Positions 35,811 to 48,479 are shown, counted from the stretch's first letter. The stretch is DNA of 64,000 nucleotides from Cladobotryum mycophilum (GCA_036429605.1 CM071590.1:1736001-1800000); one strand, 5' to 3'. The notes: generated by a model not told the origin, from the letters alone. Program-made: numbers and translations.

Positions 35811-38149
35811 ATGGCTTCTCAGCAATCCACCGATAACCCTCCCGAACCTCGACCAGGCCTCGCTCGGCTAGCTTCCTTCTCTAATAACCGAACCGACAAC
35901 GATAGCTTGAAACAGCCAAAGAGGGCACATACCTTTCACAATGGCGCTCCTATAGAGAAGAACCCTGATAACCCGGGCCCTGGGTTTGGGGCTTTGGATA
36001 CATTCGAACGGGGTGAACATTCAGACCCAGAGGAGGAGTTGGAGTTCACACGAGGGTCTATCGATCTTGATGACCTTCCGATTGAGCTTGTTACATTGAC
36101 AGACAGGTATGTGAGCTGCACAGCATATTGCTAATGATGCATCGAATGCGACTAACATGATGCCCATAGCTTCGTGGAATCCCTTTCAGCAAAGGTCCAT
36201 CCGACTCCCCCGAATATTGCCAAGCTCTCGCAGCTATTCCAAGACTTCTACGCAACGGCCTCATCCCATATCCACACTCACATAAACGCCCTCGCCTCAC
36301 GACACACTCGCGATGCTCCCGCAAACCCACCACCATCTACAGTGGCTTCCGCTGCTAGTCGGTTGCGGTCTAAAGCAGCGTCACTTGGTTCAAAAGACAA
36401 GCCTAAAACCGAAGCAGAGCAACAGATGATTACAGCGGAAGAGTTAGCAAATCGTAAGAAGGCTAGAAAATTGCTCGAGGCCAAACGAGGCCTGCTAGAA
36501 GAGGCGGTAGAACGCAGGCTCTGCGAGGGGATCTACGAGCGAATCTATAGACATAGAAGTACACAAGACGAGGCGCAAGATGAGAAACTTAGATCCAAGA
36601 CCGCGGCACTGGCTCTTGTTGGTATTGGTCCTTCAGATCTAGGTGTCATCCTTGGCGACGATACGGAGCAAGACGAAAAAACTACTGCGGACCAGACCAG
36701 CAAAATACGCGACCAACTGGAGGCTGCGAGAAGAGATATTGTCCGAATGAGCGAGTCTAGGTATCCCCTGGGAAAGCTCAACAGATTGAGAGCGGCGCAC
36801 AAGAGCATTGTTGACACATTGGCGCAATTCCACCCTTCCGCCTCTGCTGATGAGATTATGCCCATGCTCATTTACACTCTAATCACCCTCCCACCAGAGG
36901 ATCTTCATGTGATAAGTGATCTCAACTTCATTCAAAATTTCCGCTGGGAAATCAAGTTGACTGGGGAGGCGGCTTATTGTTTGACCAATCTTGAAGCGGT
37001 TGTTAGCTTCTTGGAGACTGTCGACCTTGCTACCTTGAGAGCCGACGAGCATCCATCTGGACCAGCAAAGAGTGTAAGTCAGCAAGAAACTCCCAAAACA
37101 GAAACGTTTCCGCCAGCCTATCCCCAGGCTCCAGCTCAGAGCACCGCGTCAACCAACACCGAGAACGCCACGGCTCCGAAGCCAGAAACCTCCTCATCTA
37201 CCCTTAAACCAGAGGTCATCGCGAGAGACCGAAGACTTAGCGACCTTGTCAACGCTCCAGCTCAGGCAATTGGTGCGGCTAGCGATGCAGTCTTGAGTAC
37301 AGCTGATCAAGGGCTCAAGACTATCTCAAACAGTCTAGGCGAGAGCTATAGTTTCCTCGTTGGAAAGCTTAAGGAGCGCCAAGAGGGTCCTAAGGAATCA
37401 CTTGTTGTTCCGAAGACATTGGATGATGCCCGAAAGCTCATGAGCACCCCACCGCCCCCAGAGGAAGAGGATAACGTAGGTGAAGATGTCGAGCAGCTCA
37501 AGGTACCGAGGCGTGAGGATCGTGCCATGAACCTTATTACCGGGCGCCGTGACCACAGCGCAGATAGTGCTCGTAGCGGCCGCAGCGTGAGTTCGTCCAA
37601 GAAGGTCGTTTTCGCAGATGATCAAAAGAGTACGACCTCTGTAGCTTCTTCAACTGGCCAACAAAGCCCCGCCATGCTCGATCAGATGCGCCACTTGAGC
37701 AACTCATTCAACCCCATGGCACGGCTTTCAAATCTTAGTATCCGTGGTTTTGGCCGTAGCTCAACAACTCCTGCCCCGACACCCCCTGCTCCAACAACCT
37801 CTGCCACCAAGGATCTCAAGGACTCCAAGGATCTCAAGGATGCCAAGGATCAGAAAGACACCAAAGACCTGGGGAAGCCGACTGATGGAGGAGACCTGGC
37901 AACCGTAAGTGATTTATTGAAACTGCAAGAAGCACAGTATAGCTGACTTGGTGTAAACAGGCTTTCCCTGATATCGCAGCTGTTCTTCCACCAAAGGAGA
38001 TTACCAAAATAGCGCCCCCTAACAAGCATTTTATGGAGCTTGAAAATCCTGGCGATCTGAAACTTAGCGAGGTCTTGGATCTGCTCAAGGATTACCGTCG
38101 ACTCGCTGGAGCTCTGAAGAAAATGGATGCATTTGAAGAAAAGCAGTAG
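35811..38149 (+). CDS. VPS9-domain protein (putative Rab5-type GEF), 3 exons
   Basis: Exons 35811-36106, 36170-37904 and 37961-38149 total 2220 nt, 739 residues. Introns are GTATGT...ATAG and GTAAGT...ACAG. The start MASQQSTDNPPEPRPG is preferred; an in-frame ATG 33 nt upstream adds MTVISRLRRKH. Residues of roughly 280-395 carry the VPS9 signature: SRYPLGKLNRLRAAHKSIVD, SADEIMPMLIYTLI, NLNF-like SDLNFIQNFRW and LTGEAAYCLTNLEAVVSFLE. VPS9 domains exchange nucleotide on Rab5/Vps21 GTPases at early endosomes. The C-terminal part is low complexity with a KD-rich repeat near 37806-37870 and a last exon that forms a helical tail. No CUE domain is visible, so it resembles Muk1-like rather than Vps9p-like architecture. 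Confidence 0.85.
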
Positions 38150-38693
38150 TTCGTTTGGAGATGAGGCGCTGAGCATCGCGGCATGTTGGTGTAATGAACT
38201 TGTTTCTCGGTATTGATGGCTTTAATACTTGTGTGAATTTGGATACTACGTCGTTCAAAATAGAGTAAATCGGGAATAGCAAGGGTTATCTGTTCATCTC
38301 ATAGCTGGAAATCACGAACTTCACGAGGCAATGATTCGAGAAAGCAGTAGTGAATGTTGAAAAATGAATTTGCAAATACATATCCCGTTCAAACGGGTGG
38401 AAGTCGCCGTTCCAATTCTTTCGTGATCCGATGTCAAGCGCCTTTCATTCATAAGAACCCACAGTCATAAAACACACACATACACAACGGCCGCCACCTG
38501 GTTTGTCTAATTGAAAACAATAATTGCGCCAACCTATGACCCTTTTTCTGTTCCTCATCAGGACATGAATTCTTTCCAAGAAGGGCTACCCCAGCCCCGC
38601 TTCGTGAACAATATAGAAAATATGCAAAATGATACTCCGTGAGAGCAGCCAGGCTAGACTTGGGCAAGCCGGCTATTATATCCACGGATTCCT
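38150..38693. other. Convergent intergenic region VPS9 / TRK
   Basis: 544 bp of 3' flanks from both genes. Nothing gene-like was seen. Confidence 0.55.
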
Positions 38694-41632
38694 CTAAAAG
38701 GCGGACGAATCTGACCGTTGGGGATTATAGGGAAGCTGGAGGCTTCGTAGGGGAGCTATACGCTCCATCGTATTATCAGGGTGAGGCACCGTTTGGGTCC
38801 TGAATGGTGTAAAAAAGGGACCTTCACTAACATCTGCTGCAGATCTGGTTCTTCGGTGTCCGTCCACGGATCTCGCCCGCGGACGTGGCGCGGGGATATT
38901 GTTATGAATGACAGGACCAGGATGTAAGAACTGTGTGATTATGTTTGTTGCATTCCGCTCGCGGCTCTTGCTGCGACTGAGTCCAGAGCTTGTGGTTGGA
39001 CGCTGGACTCCTGAGGCGATAGCAGTAGAGGCGACAGGATTCGCACGAGCAAATACGGCTTCTGCGTCTTCGGCTTCCTTCTTAAAACGTGCCTCATTAG
39101 GGAGGAGTACGGCACGATCTAGACCATATGGCAAGCCACGATGACGACCTCGGATTTGCATAGCAACAATGATAAGCTTGCCCGGGATAGAAAATTGCGA
39201 GCAAAGAGATGCATTGACGTTAGGCACGCCTATACTCAACCCTACTGTTCCGTAGGCACTGATGATCTCGAAAAGGACGGCGAATAGGTCGAATTCATGT
39301 CTTTGAATTTTGCCTCCCTCGGTAATCGCAAGGAGGAAGAAGCCCAAAAACACGTACCATAAATCGAAGGACAATTGACGCCGCAAGTGAGTACCCACAT
39401 ATGAAAGGGCGGGTGCATCATCGGTATCTTCATGCTTATCAGGATACACCCCAAGAGATTTCTCCTCGTAGACGTTGGTTCGACGGATAGAGATGGCAAT
39501 GGGGAAGACGGAAATGTACATCATGATCATGTATAGAACCGGCATGGCTGGATGCAGATCAGACATGCTGGCGGCCGAAAAGCCTGCTGTTCGCGTTGAT
39601 GCTGCCTGGAACAAACCGACCACAACTCGATCCTTAAGAGGGAGGTTGTGTATTGGCTCTGAACCAAGCTGTCAAATCGTTAGTATACAATGGCTAAAGG
39701 GGGAGGGTTCATTAGGAGAGGGAGCTTACATCGAGGACAACGAAGAAAACCAAGTCGATAATGTTCAACATGATGAGAATCCAGAACAACCACCAGTTCG
39801 CATTGGAGGGGAAGAGGAGAGTGAAGCATCGACGTGGATGATCCAGCAGAAACATAAACTCCTCCCATAGACCAGAGTTCTTTGGAACAAGCTTTGAGAA
39901 AACCCAGATGAGGAAGCGTAGCATGACAGGGAAGCCAGTGTTGCCGATGATGATGAAGAACCACATGACTACCAAGACCCACTCCGAAGTCGCAAATGAG
40001 TTCATGCTGTCTGGAGTAAGGGAAAACCCGACGTCCATGAATGCCATATTGGAGGTCCAAAACGCCCACCAAGTCCTGCCAATCTTATCCTTATCGAGGA
40101 CGCTGCCGTAGCGATTATTATGAAGAATGTATGGGAGGAGGCAAACGAGAGCCAGCAAATGAAACATCCAAAAGTAAAAGAGTAGCACCAGGGCCAAGGT
40201 TCTCAGCGACCGGTATTCAATCCCACCGAGCTCCTCACGTTGTTCGAGAGTCAAGCCAAGGAAATTTGAGTTTCGGCCCATAGTCGGTGTATAACTCAGA
40301 TAGGGCATATCTTCGGTCTTCTCTCGAGACAGCACGGATCGAATCGTATCCATCGTTTTGGTTCTCCCAGAACGAACCTCTTTTGGTTCATTATCCTCAT
40401 GTACCTTGTCCTGATGCCTATTGAGGATGCGTGGCTTGCGAAATCTTAGACTATCAAGAGTGCCGGCGACAGCTTTAGCATCATCCTTGAGCTCCTCCTT
40501 AATATGCTTTTCTGGTTCTGCAATAGTGATGGTCGGATTACGGCCTCTAATCCCCCCGACTCATTAACTCGGGAACCAGTTGTCGTTTGACGGGCCACAG
40601 GATGATCATCTTCGTCCTGATCATCTTCCTCCAGTCGCCTAGGTCCAAGACCCCTCTCTGCATCCCGCGGACCGGGAATACGAAGAACCTCGTTATCTTG
40701 GTTTCGCTGGCGTTCGACAATGGCAATGTGCTCAGCATTAGACCGGTGTTGCGGAAACTTGGTGGCATCACTGCCCATGCCGTCACTTCTCATGACAGTG
40801 TCGGCGAAAGTAATTGCCGTGTGACCCTGGTTACTCAGCTCTATGTTTTCTCCATTCTCATTCTCATCGCCCTCTGGCAGAGCGGCATTGCCATCTTGCT
40901 CCACCTCGCTCCCAAAAGGCTTCTCCTCAGGTTTGTCCAAGGGATCGATGTCTTCGAGCTCCATGTGCCTGCTTCGTTCATCTGTCATGGTAGTATCGCT
41001 CTCATTTCCACTACCAGGGGGTCTGGGTGGAATATCATGGTCCCTGTCCACAAGGATGCCATCATTTGTGAGTCGTTGCGATCTGCCATTGGCTGGCATA
41101 ATAGTAATTCTTCGACCATTGACGCCGATTTGGTTTTCGACTTGACCGGGGTCGTTTCGTGCCTGGGATTTGGACTTGCTGATCGACCGGCGGCGCAATC
41201 GTGCCTCCCGGACCCAGTCCTGGAAGCGCTTCTCGAACCAATACAGTCGCAGGAAGACAACGCAAGTATGGAGGGATATGGGATTTGATAATAAAGCAAA
41301 AAGGTAGATCATAGATTGCTGAAAGCCATTTAGGTTGTTGACGTCGACTGGATTTAGCCCAGCTTGGGTATTTGCCCCACTGGCAAACATCAATGCATCT
41401 ATATACGACAATGTCCCCTTGCCGCCAATGAAAATGGCTATAGATGCAGTAATGGTCGCACCAAGGATCCAGAAATCTGCAGAATTCAGGGTCAGCACAG
41501 ATCGAGTTCAGACAATAAAGAGGGAATACCCACAATGCACTGTTATAAAGTTAAAGTGTGGAGTTTTGGAAGCAAAGGCAGGTCTGGCCCCCTGAGCTGC
41601 CCTAGAACCCAGACTCGCGTGTTGTCAAACAT
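38694..41632 (-). CDS. TRK-family potassium transporter, 3 exons, two frameshifts
   Basis: Exons 41632-41534, 39730-41476 and 39668-38694 total 2821 nt, and two missing bases restore 940 residues. Exon 1 starts MFDNTRVWVLGQL and leads into the family signature HFNFITVHY, completed across the first intron (GTGGGT...GCAG). Pore-loop segments follow: SGANTQAGLNPVD, DVGFSLTPDSMN, ASTRTAGFSAASM and SAYGTVGLSIGVPN. The long acidic/Ser-rich loop after the first pore unit (about 40450-41200) is typical of fungal Trk1. The protein imports K+ across the plasma membrane, driven by membrane potential. Single-base gaps lie in 5-nt (41588-41592) and 6-nt (40552-40557) C runs on the + strand. The second separates SRVNESGG from RGRNPTITIAEPEKHI. 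No base is missing elsewhere, so homopolymer miscalls are the likely cause. Confidence 0.88.
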
Positions 41633-44600
41633 TTTGTTTGTCCGTTGCTAAGAAGAATTTTCTCGATGGTAAAAGAAAAGAAGAGTCCGACTTTTTTTTT
41701 TGTCGTACTTAAGTAAATGAACAAAGGCAAGCTCTACTCGAGCGTGACCTGTGCGTGCGCCTTGGAATTCGGATAGCAGCAAGGTGTGGCTAATGGCCTT
41801 CGGAAGTGGTTGAAAAGGATGGTGTTCGCGCGCGCGCGCGTGTGTGTGTATTGGTCTCTCTTTATCGGTTATGCGTGAGTCCAATCAAAGGACATCACAA
41901 GTAATGAGGGTCTCAAAAGCATGATCGATGGAAAGCTTCCTATAAAGAGGCAGATCGACTGAGTGGCGAGACCATGCCAGGTCGGATACAAGAGGGCGTC
42001 CGCAATGAGATGAGATGAGATTAGATGATGGAGATGATTCGGACAAGACGACTTCGGCTTCCCAAATACCCACGGAAAAGGGGTTGAAGGAAGAAAGAAT
42101 TGGATAAATTGGAGGCCTTGAAGGGTTTAAAAAAAGACTCGCGTTTGTCGATCGGTGATTGCAGTGGACGAGGGAAGGAACCGACCAGGAGCCTGGTTGC
42201 TTATCGGGCGGTGCTGCTGACCTTGTACTTTGCAGGTAGCAGGAACAAGTGGTACCAATTACCTAGTATTATATGTAGCATGGAACCTTGGGTAGTATCT
42301 CCCAGTAACGGCAACCAAATTCCGAAAGTGGTTTTCAAAGATTGGCGAGACTGGGATCTTGTCGAATGGAACGTCAGGAAAGGAAGCACGCTGGTTGCAA
42401 CGTCAGGTCGTGTCACGGGTCCTTGTCTAGCCTTGTCTTGTCTTGTCTTGTTTCTGTCTTGTTTTGGTTCTTTCGCATCTTCTGTCAGCTTCTTTTTTTG
42501 GGTGCCGCGCTTTGATCAACCGGGGGGGGGGGTCTGTTTTGTTGTTGTGCTTATAGTAGCAGTAGTAGCAATACTTCGTAGGTGCTGCTCTCTACGCCGT
42601 AGACTCTGTGTATAATTCTCAGAAATTATTCACAGAGGCATCCGCGGCAAAACAGGATAATTCGCAACGGGCGCGTGTGTCGGTTCCACACAGACAGACT
42701 CCTTCTTTTTTTCTGGGTCCCTCTTATGTTGTTGTACCAGTCCGTACGGCCCGCGGTTCGTACTTGTACGTATGTACAAGTATGTACGTACGGACTACTA
42801 CTTGCAGGTAGTAGCAGCAAATCCCTGTGTGGTTTCCTGCACGACCTCGACCAGGGGACCACGGGGGAACAGGGGAGCAAGGGGGCGGGAGGATGCTGAT
42901 GATGATGATTATTACAGGTGGCAGTATGATGAGAGAAGAACGGGTGTGAGGAAGCAGCGGCAATGAGAGAAAATGCCAAGCCCTGCAGGGCAGCGTCGTC
43001 GGATGCGAGATGGACGGCGGGCTCTCCTTGCCTTGCTCCTTGTGGCACAGGAGAGATGGGGATGTGAAGTGAGATGTGCCCGAAAAGAGAAGAGAGAGAG
43101 CTGGAGCGTAGCAACAAGCCGGACCAGGGGTCGTTGCTCGCGTGGAATGAGAAAAGAGAGAAAAAAGAATGGATGGAAGCAACCCCGGCGGGGACCAAAT
43201 GGGTTTAATTGGGTCCCTCTCAGTGGCTCTGTCGATGCTGGGCTGGGCGACCTGCACGGAAGACTAGGAGCTGGAGCAGCTGCGAGAGCCCACTAGAAGC
43301 ACCCGATGGACACTGCTAAAACCCATCCATGGATCCATCCTGTAGGGGGCGGAGGCTACGTTTCTAGTGAGGCTAACAGCTGGCTTGGCTCTCTACCTTT
43401 TTATCCTGGAAATGTTCCCTCGATAAGGATTGTCTTGGATTGGACAAGCGATCGAAAAAGTTCTAGGCCAACTCAAACATCTATACTACTACTACATCTT
43501 CATCTAAATCGTCCATGCGCCCCCCTCCCTCTCCCTCAAAGGGCGTCTCAAGACAAAAAACAACAACAACAGCAACAACAGAAACCTCTCACAAAACCCT
43601 CAAAAAGCAACGATGCAATGACACGTCAATTGGCGTCACGCTCCAAGCTGAGTACCTGGTACGGGTTCTATTTTCTCCTGCGGGCAAGTCGGGGATGACC
43701 GATCCATGAGATGAGAAGGGGGAGGGAGGGAGGGAGGGTAGGAAAAGGACGCAACGGGCAACGGCAGCCAACCTATCCCATCCCAGGTAGGGGCTTGGAA
43801 CCTTTTGACCGAGGGTAACCAGAAGCCACGGGGCCAAGAAACTTGGGGGAAGCTGGAGTAGGAGGATAATGATACGCTGCTGTATCTCTCTCCTCTCTCC
43901 CTCTCGGGTGCAAGTTGTAAGCTCCGCCAAATCCTATCGGATCCCACACCTACCTACAACCACCCGACTTGCTGCCTGTGAACTATTCTGTTGGAACGAA
44001 ATGCAACTTTGTTTCATGCCGCCGTTACCGAACTTGGATGATGTTTGGGGGACTTTGGGGGCGCATGAGCAAAAAAAAAAGGAAGGGCAATGCAGCTCGC
44101 CAAAAGAGAGTGATGGATGGAGAACACCGTTTCAACAACAAGAACTAAACCCAAACCCATCAATACCCGCCGCCCCAGCAGCCCCTTCAACACAGCGGCA
44201 TCGAAGAAACATTGGTTGCTGCTGGGGAGGAGGAAAACGTGCGTTTTGCTGCAGCACTTGCATAAAGAGAAAAGCGTGTCCTAGTCAGCCGCGAAAAATG
44301 ATGTCATTCCCTCTGGTCTTGAACGCTTTGCCGATCCCCCAATTGATTTTACGCGCACCAGCGGCGACATTTTTTCCCTCAAAAAGGGCGTCAAGCCACA
44401 TCACCTCCCTATCAGAGCCCGTGATACTAGGATGCTGCGAATATCTAGTAGTCAGTCTTGGGGCCCTTGAGCAGTTTTGGATGCCGAAGCAGTAGTACTA
44501 CCTAGTCCAACAAGTCCTAAGGGCTGGGCAAATTACGGTGACCTCCGAGGGACCGTCTCGTCCCGCCTGTCAATCCCCCACTGCCGGCATAAGTCTCCAT

Positions 44601-45519
44601 AATAGTAATTATTTAACCTACTTGTACGGAGTATGTATACGGACTTGACGGAGTACTTGCTACTGGAATCAAAGGTGTCCAAAATATCGCAAAAGCTTCT
44701 AGATCGTAGGCGAAAAAGACCATGCTCATGCTCATCAGCCTCGACACATGGTCAGACAACCATTGGATGCTACCTTTCCATTACGACTAAATAGCTTCTA
44801 GATAAATTCCTACAAGTAAACGTGAGACATCAAGCTGCACGCATAAAATAGAGAAGAAAATGGAAAAACGCCTTGCTGATCCCTCCTCCTTTCTAACCCT
44901 TCCATGCAACGCACACGCACACGCACACGCACAATACGGGGTCCGCCCCATTTTCCTGCAAGAGCACGAACATCGCGCCGTTCGCTTCATGCATGCCAAG
45001 AAACACCTTATTTGTGGGTTTTTTTGAAAGGGTCGCATGCTAGCTAAGCTTGCGTTGTCAATACCCTTATTTTTTTTGGTGTGTGTTTAGTCTGACCGTC
45101 GAGACGACTCTTAAAACAGCCCATGAGCTGCGTGGCGCTGATGGTGTCCCTTCAATATCGCTCACTGCTTACGGCGACGAGACGAATAGGGAATGCCGGA
45201 CAAGGTGGCCAAATTCACTGCGTAAGGTGAGAGATTATCAGAAATAATGCTTTATTTGTATCTAAAATGCCAATATCTTCCCCCACTGTCTTCACTGATC
45301 AAATACATGAATCTGATGGTTGAAAGAGAGAAGAAGAAAAAAAAAGGGGGGGGGAATAAACACCGCTGATGATGATGATAATAAATACCCACCGAGCTCT
45401 AGTACGTCCATGTATTCCTAAACTCCGAGCGCCAGTCAACCTGGTATACGTCCACATCCAATCTGTGTGGCATGAAAATGACCTGAGCCCAATAGTTTCC
45501 CCCAAAATTCATGCTAGCA
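41633..45519. other. 3.9 kb gene-poor region
   Basis: Upstream of TRK and downstream of XPB. Candidate frames (42626-43257, 43306-43698, 43869-44495) are low-complexity and lie over one another on both strands. Features seen: a CG/TG alternating tract at 41827-41850, CTTGT repeats at 42423-42452, a CTTGTACG/CGTACAAG-type dyad near 42760-42795 and two CGGAGTA motifs at 44625-44655. The XPB 3' UTR is probably at the right end. No gene can be supported. Confidence 0.5.
41827..41850. repeat. Alternating CG/TG tract (Z-DNA-prone) upstream of TRK
   Basis: Twenty-four bases of strict pyrimidine-purine alternation, about seven CG then five TG-type steps, lie about 195 bp upstream of the TRK start codon. 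Such tracts favour left-handed DNA under negative supercoiling. A regulatory role is inference. Confidence 0.7.
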
Positions 45520-48021
45520 TTATGCTGCGGCCCGCTTGGCATTCTCCCGTCCAATCTTCTTGAAGAATGCACTGCTGTCTTTCTTAGTAGTCTTCTTTTT
45601 AAGCATAGGGTTCAGCCTCTTATTTTGCTCAATATATGCCATATCCTGTCCGCCACTGAGCTCACCCAGTGTGCCAGCAGTCCGTCGGACGGCTCCCTTC
45701 TTCTTCTTTCGGCCCATTGTGCCGCTGTGGAATAAGTCATCAATGTCTTCATCTTCCATGCCCTCATTCTCTACCAACACTTTTTGTAGCAACTCGCGGC
45801 GTTCAGTGGCAGTGGCGAATGCAAGCCCGGGTGTCTTTTCAATGTTGGCCAATTGTGTAATGACCTTGAAGGCATATCCCTGATCAACCAGGAAGGCTTG
45901 GCGTTTCGAAGAAAAGTACATCTCCTGAGTATCCTTTGAGACCAGCGAATAGAAAAAGGCATTGAAACCCTCGTCATTTCTTCGCTTGGCTCGGAGAATA
46001 CGTCCAAGTCTCTGAGCCTCTTGACGTCGAGAACCATAATGAGACGAGATTTGAATAAGACATGTGGCCTCTGGCAAGTCAAGTGATGTATCTCCAATCT
46101 TGGAGAGGAAAAGTGTGTTGACAAGTGGATTGTGTTGGAAGTTCTCCAGGATTCGAAGTCTTTCCTCCTGTCCAGTGCCGCCGTAGATGAAAGCCTTGCC
46201 CAATTTCAGAGCATATGCTTTAAGAGCGTAGACGTTGTCAGAAAATACAATGATTTTATCGCCTCTGGATTCGTGATAATTAATCAAGTACTGGCAAGCC
46301 TGGAACTTGCGGGGGTTCATGATGTACAGTAGGTTCTTCTTGCGCGTTGGCGCTCGCAGGTACTCATCATAGAACTCAGTTGGCATAGGGCACCAAACTT
46401 CAGCGCACTGAACTCGCGCAATATGACCTTGCTTGGACAGCTCCATCCAATTAGCTTCGAACAGCTTCGGTCCAATAAGGAAATTGAGGTCGGAAATCTT
46501 ATCATCTTCTCGAAGAAGTGTAGCCGTCAGGCCAAGTTTGGAGTGGGTTTTGATAGATGAGGTAACCTTTCGGAAGATGTTTGCGGGCACGACGTGGACT
46601 TCATCCAAGAGCATGAGACCCCATTCTCGGCCAGTGAGGAACCGCATCATCTTTTCGGCATCGTAAGATCTGGCTCTCGACTGAGTAACCATGGAGTAGG
46701 TGGTAACAATGATACCCGTGCTGCCTGTGAAGACAGTATTTTTGTTATCAGAAGTGAAGGCGACAATATCGTCTGGGTTAATGTTGGACCACTTCAGGAA
46801 TTCGTTTCTCCATTGCACAACAGACATGGAACTGGTGCACAAAACGATAACACCCTTCTTGATGGTACATGCTGCTGTGATTCCCACCAAGGTCTTGCCG
46901 GCACCGCATGGCAAAACGATGAGACCACTCTTGGCACGACCGTTGCCAAACATCTTGCTGAGACTCTTCTCCTGGTATGGTCGAATTTGAGTGCCGGGCT
47001 TAAGATCAATATCCAATGAAGCATTGGCTTCGTCCCTGCGGAAATCGTACTCTTCAAGCACAGGGAATCCCAGGTTAAGACATTCTTTCTGCACAGTCTC
47101 GACGTCCTTGTCTGCAATCTCAAAAGAGTGGGTGACTTCCTGGTCGTCATCGTCATCTTCTTCATTCAACCTGTCCATAACTTCTCCCTCGGGCGCTGCC
47201 TGGCCATCCTTTGGTTGCTCGCCATTCTTTTGAAGACCATTGGCCTGCTTGACACCAGCAGCGTTCTTCGTACCCGGAATGACAAGGCCACCAATCTTGG
47301 GCGCCGCCGAGGTGGTGATTTCCTGCGTGCCCTGTACACGGCAGGGGCCAATCCTCGGGTTCTTGAGCAGCATCTGGAGCATGTTGGGGTCTGGGCTTTC
47401 GACATAGTACTTGGTATTCTTCAAGACGAGCTTGACCTTGCCGTAGCTCTTGGTGCAGCTCTCAATGAATGTTCTAATCTCGTCTGGCAGAGGTGTCTTA
47501 AGGAATCGATCGAGGGTATTTATAATGTCCTGCGGCGAGAGGCCGACAGACACGGCAGCATATAGTGAATGGGTTGTGAGAGCATACTCGTGCATATAGG
47601 TCGGTCGAGACAAGGGCTCAGAGATTGTTATTAAAAAGTCTTGAGCTTGCTCCGCCAGCGGATTGAAACTCTCAAGAATGATCCTGCCCTTGAGGGGGTC
47701 GATCCATAGAGGTCGATTCTTGTGATCTTTCTTGAGGTCGAGGTACGAGAAATCATTATTACCAAAGATGTGTGGGAGAGGCTCCCGAATGTGGTGTTTT
47801 TTCTGGTAATGATTGAGTGAAAAACGATCTATATTCTCCTCGATATTCTGCTCCAGCACCTCGTCGACGGGCGCTTCCTCCTCCTCCACCATTTCATCGC
47901 CACTCTCGACGCTGCGCGGTGTCGCGGGTCCCGGCGTCGACAAGCGCGATGTCCTTCCTGCCTTTGCTCCTCCCTGGGCGGCGGCGCCGGGTGCCTTTCT
48001 CTTGACTGGCATCTTGACCAT
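45520..48021 (-). CDS. SSL2: XPB/RAD25 DNA helicase of TFIIH (Ssl2-like), single exon
   Basis: One uninterrupted frame of about 833 residues from ATG 48021 (MVKMPVKRKAPG); ATG 48069 would add 16 residues and looks like 5' leader. The N-terminal XPB domain begins FSLNHYQKKHHIREPLPHIF. Superfamily 2 helicase motifs follow: Walker A LPCGAGKT, Walker B LLDEVH, the RED motif LLREDDKI and motif VI QRLGRILRAKR. An acidic insertion (NEEDDDDDQEV) precedes the helicase core. The C-terminus is Lys-rich. The protein is the ATP-driven DNA translocase of TFIIH for promoter opening and nucleotide excision repair. It is the best-conserved gene here, and with 2.5 kb in one frame it contains no frameshift, a useful control for the homopolymer problem. 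Confidence 0.97.
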   Translation of the reverse strand: MVKMPVKRKAPGAAAQGGAKAGRTSRLSTPGPATPRSVESGDEMVEEEEAPVDEVLEQNIEENIDRFSLNHYQKKHHIREPLPHIFGNNDFSYLDLKKDHKNRPLWIDPLKGRIILESFNPLAEQAQDFLITISEPLSRPTYMHEYALTTHSLYAAVSVGLSPQDIINTLDRFLKTPLPDEIRTFIESCTKSYGKVKLVLKNTKYYVESPDPNMLQMLLKNPRIGPCRVQGTQEITTSAAPKIGGLVIPGTKNAAGVKQANGLQKNGEQPKDGQAAPEGEVMDRLNEEDDDDDQEVTHSFEIADKDVETVQKECLNLGFPVLEEYDFRRDEANASLDIDLKPGTQIRPYQEKSLSKMFGNGRAKSGLIVLPCGAGKTLVGITAACTIKKGVIVLCTSSMSVVQWRNEFLKWSNINPDDIVAFTSDNKNTVFTGSTGIIVTTYSMVTQSRARSYDAEKMMRFLTGREWGLMLLDEVHVVPANIFRKVTSSIKTHSKLGLTATLLREDDKISDLNFLIGPKLFEANWMELSKQGHIARVQCAEVWCPMPTEFYDEYLRAPTRKKNLLYIMNPRKFQACQYLINYHESRGDKIIVFSDNVYALKAYALKLGKAFIYGGTGQEERLRILENFQHNPLVNTLFLSKIGDTSLDLPEATCLIQISSHYGSRRQEAQRLGRILRAKRRNDEGFNAFFYSLVSKDTQEMYFSSKRQAFLVDQGYAFKVITQLANIEKTPGLAFATATERRELLQKVLVENEGMEDEDIDDLFHSGTMGRKKKKGAVRRTAGTLGELSGGQDMAYIEQNKRLNPMLKKKTTKKDSSAFFKKIGRENAKRAAA

Positions 48022-48479
48022 TGTGTACCGAATGGCTGTTCTATTTGTGCAGAGCAGACCGATCGTCAAGCGTGACTGGAGTGATGACTGGGAGGAGATT
48101 GATCCGATAGGTCGAGGGGAGTCGTCGTTCTTAAGTAGGCAGCCCTAGAGCGAGCACTGGAACAAAGTTCGACAGCGTTGGCAGTCAGCAGAATGCGATT
48201 CATCATACATCCACAGGCAGATTAGTCACAGCCCCAGTGGTTTAAGCCCAGCGCCTCAGCCTGTGGCGCAACTCAATTTACAGGGGGTTAGGGGAAGAAA
48301 CACCCCGCTAGATTGGTCTGGGCGGTAAAGATGCCTTGGACATGCGTGCATACATCCATCTTTAAGCAGCTTCACGATTCAGGCTTCTCGAGATTTCTTT
48401 TGTCCACCATAACCCAATCTCCAATTGGCTTTTCTACAACTGAAGTCTATTTCAAAGAAAAAGCGAATAAAAGCTAAAC
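48022..48479. promoter_or_regulatory. Shared divergent promoter XPB / CHY zinc-finger protein
   Basis: 458 bp separate the XPB start (-) from the CHY gene start (+). Both genes must use this space for core promoters. No specific element was recognised. Confidence 0.55.

Noticed and set aside
42626..43257. Overlapping 177-190 codon frames on the - strand
   Set aside because: Low-complexity Ser/His/Pro text in two frames of the same DNA; no family features.
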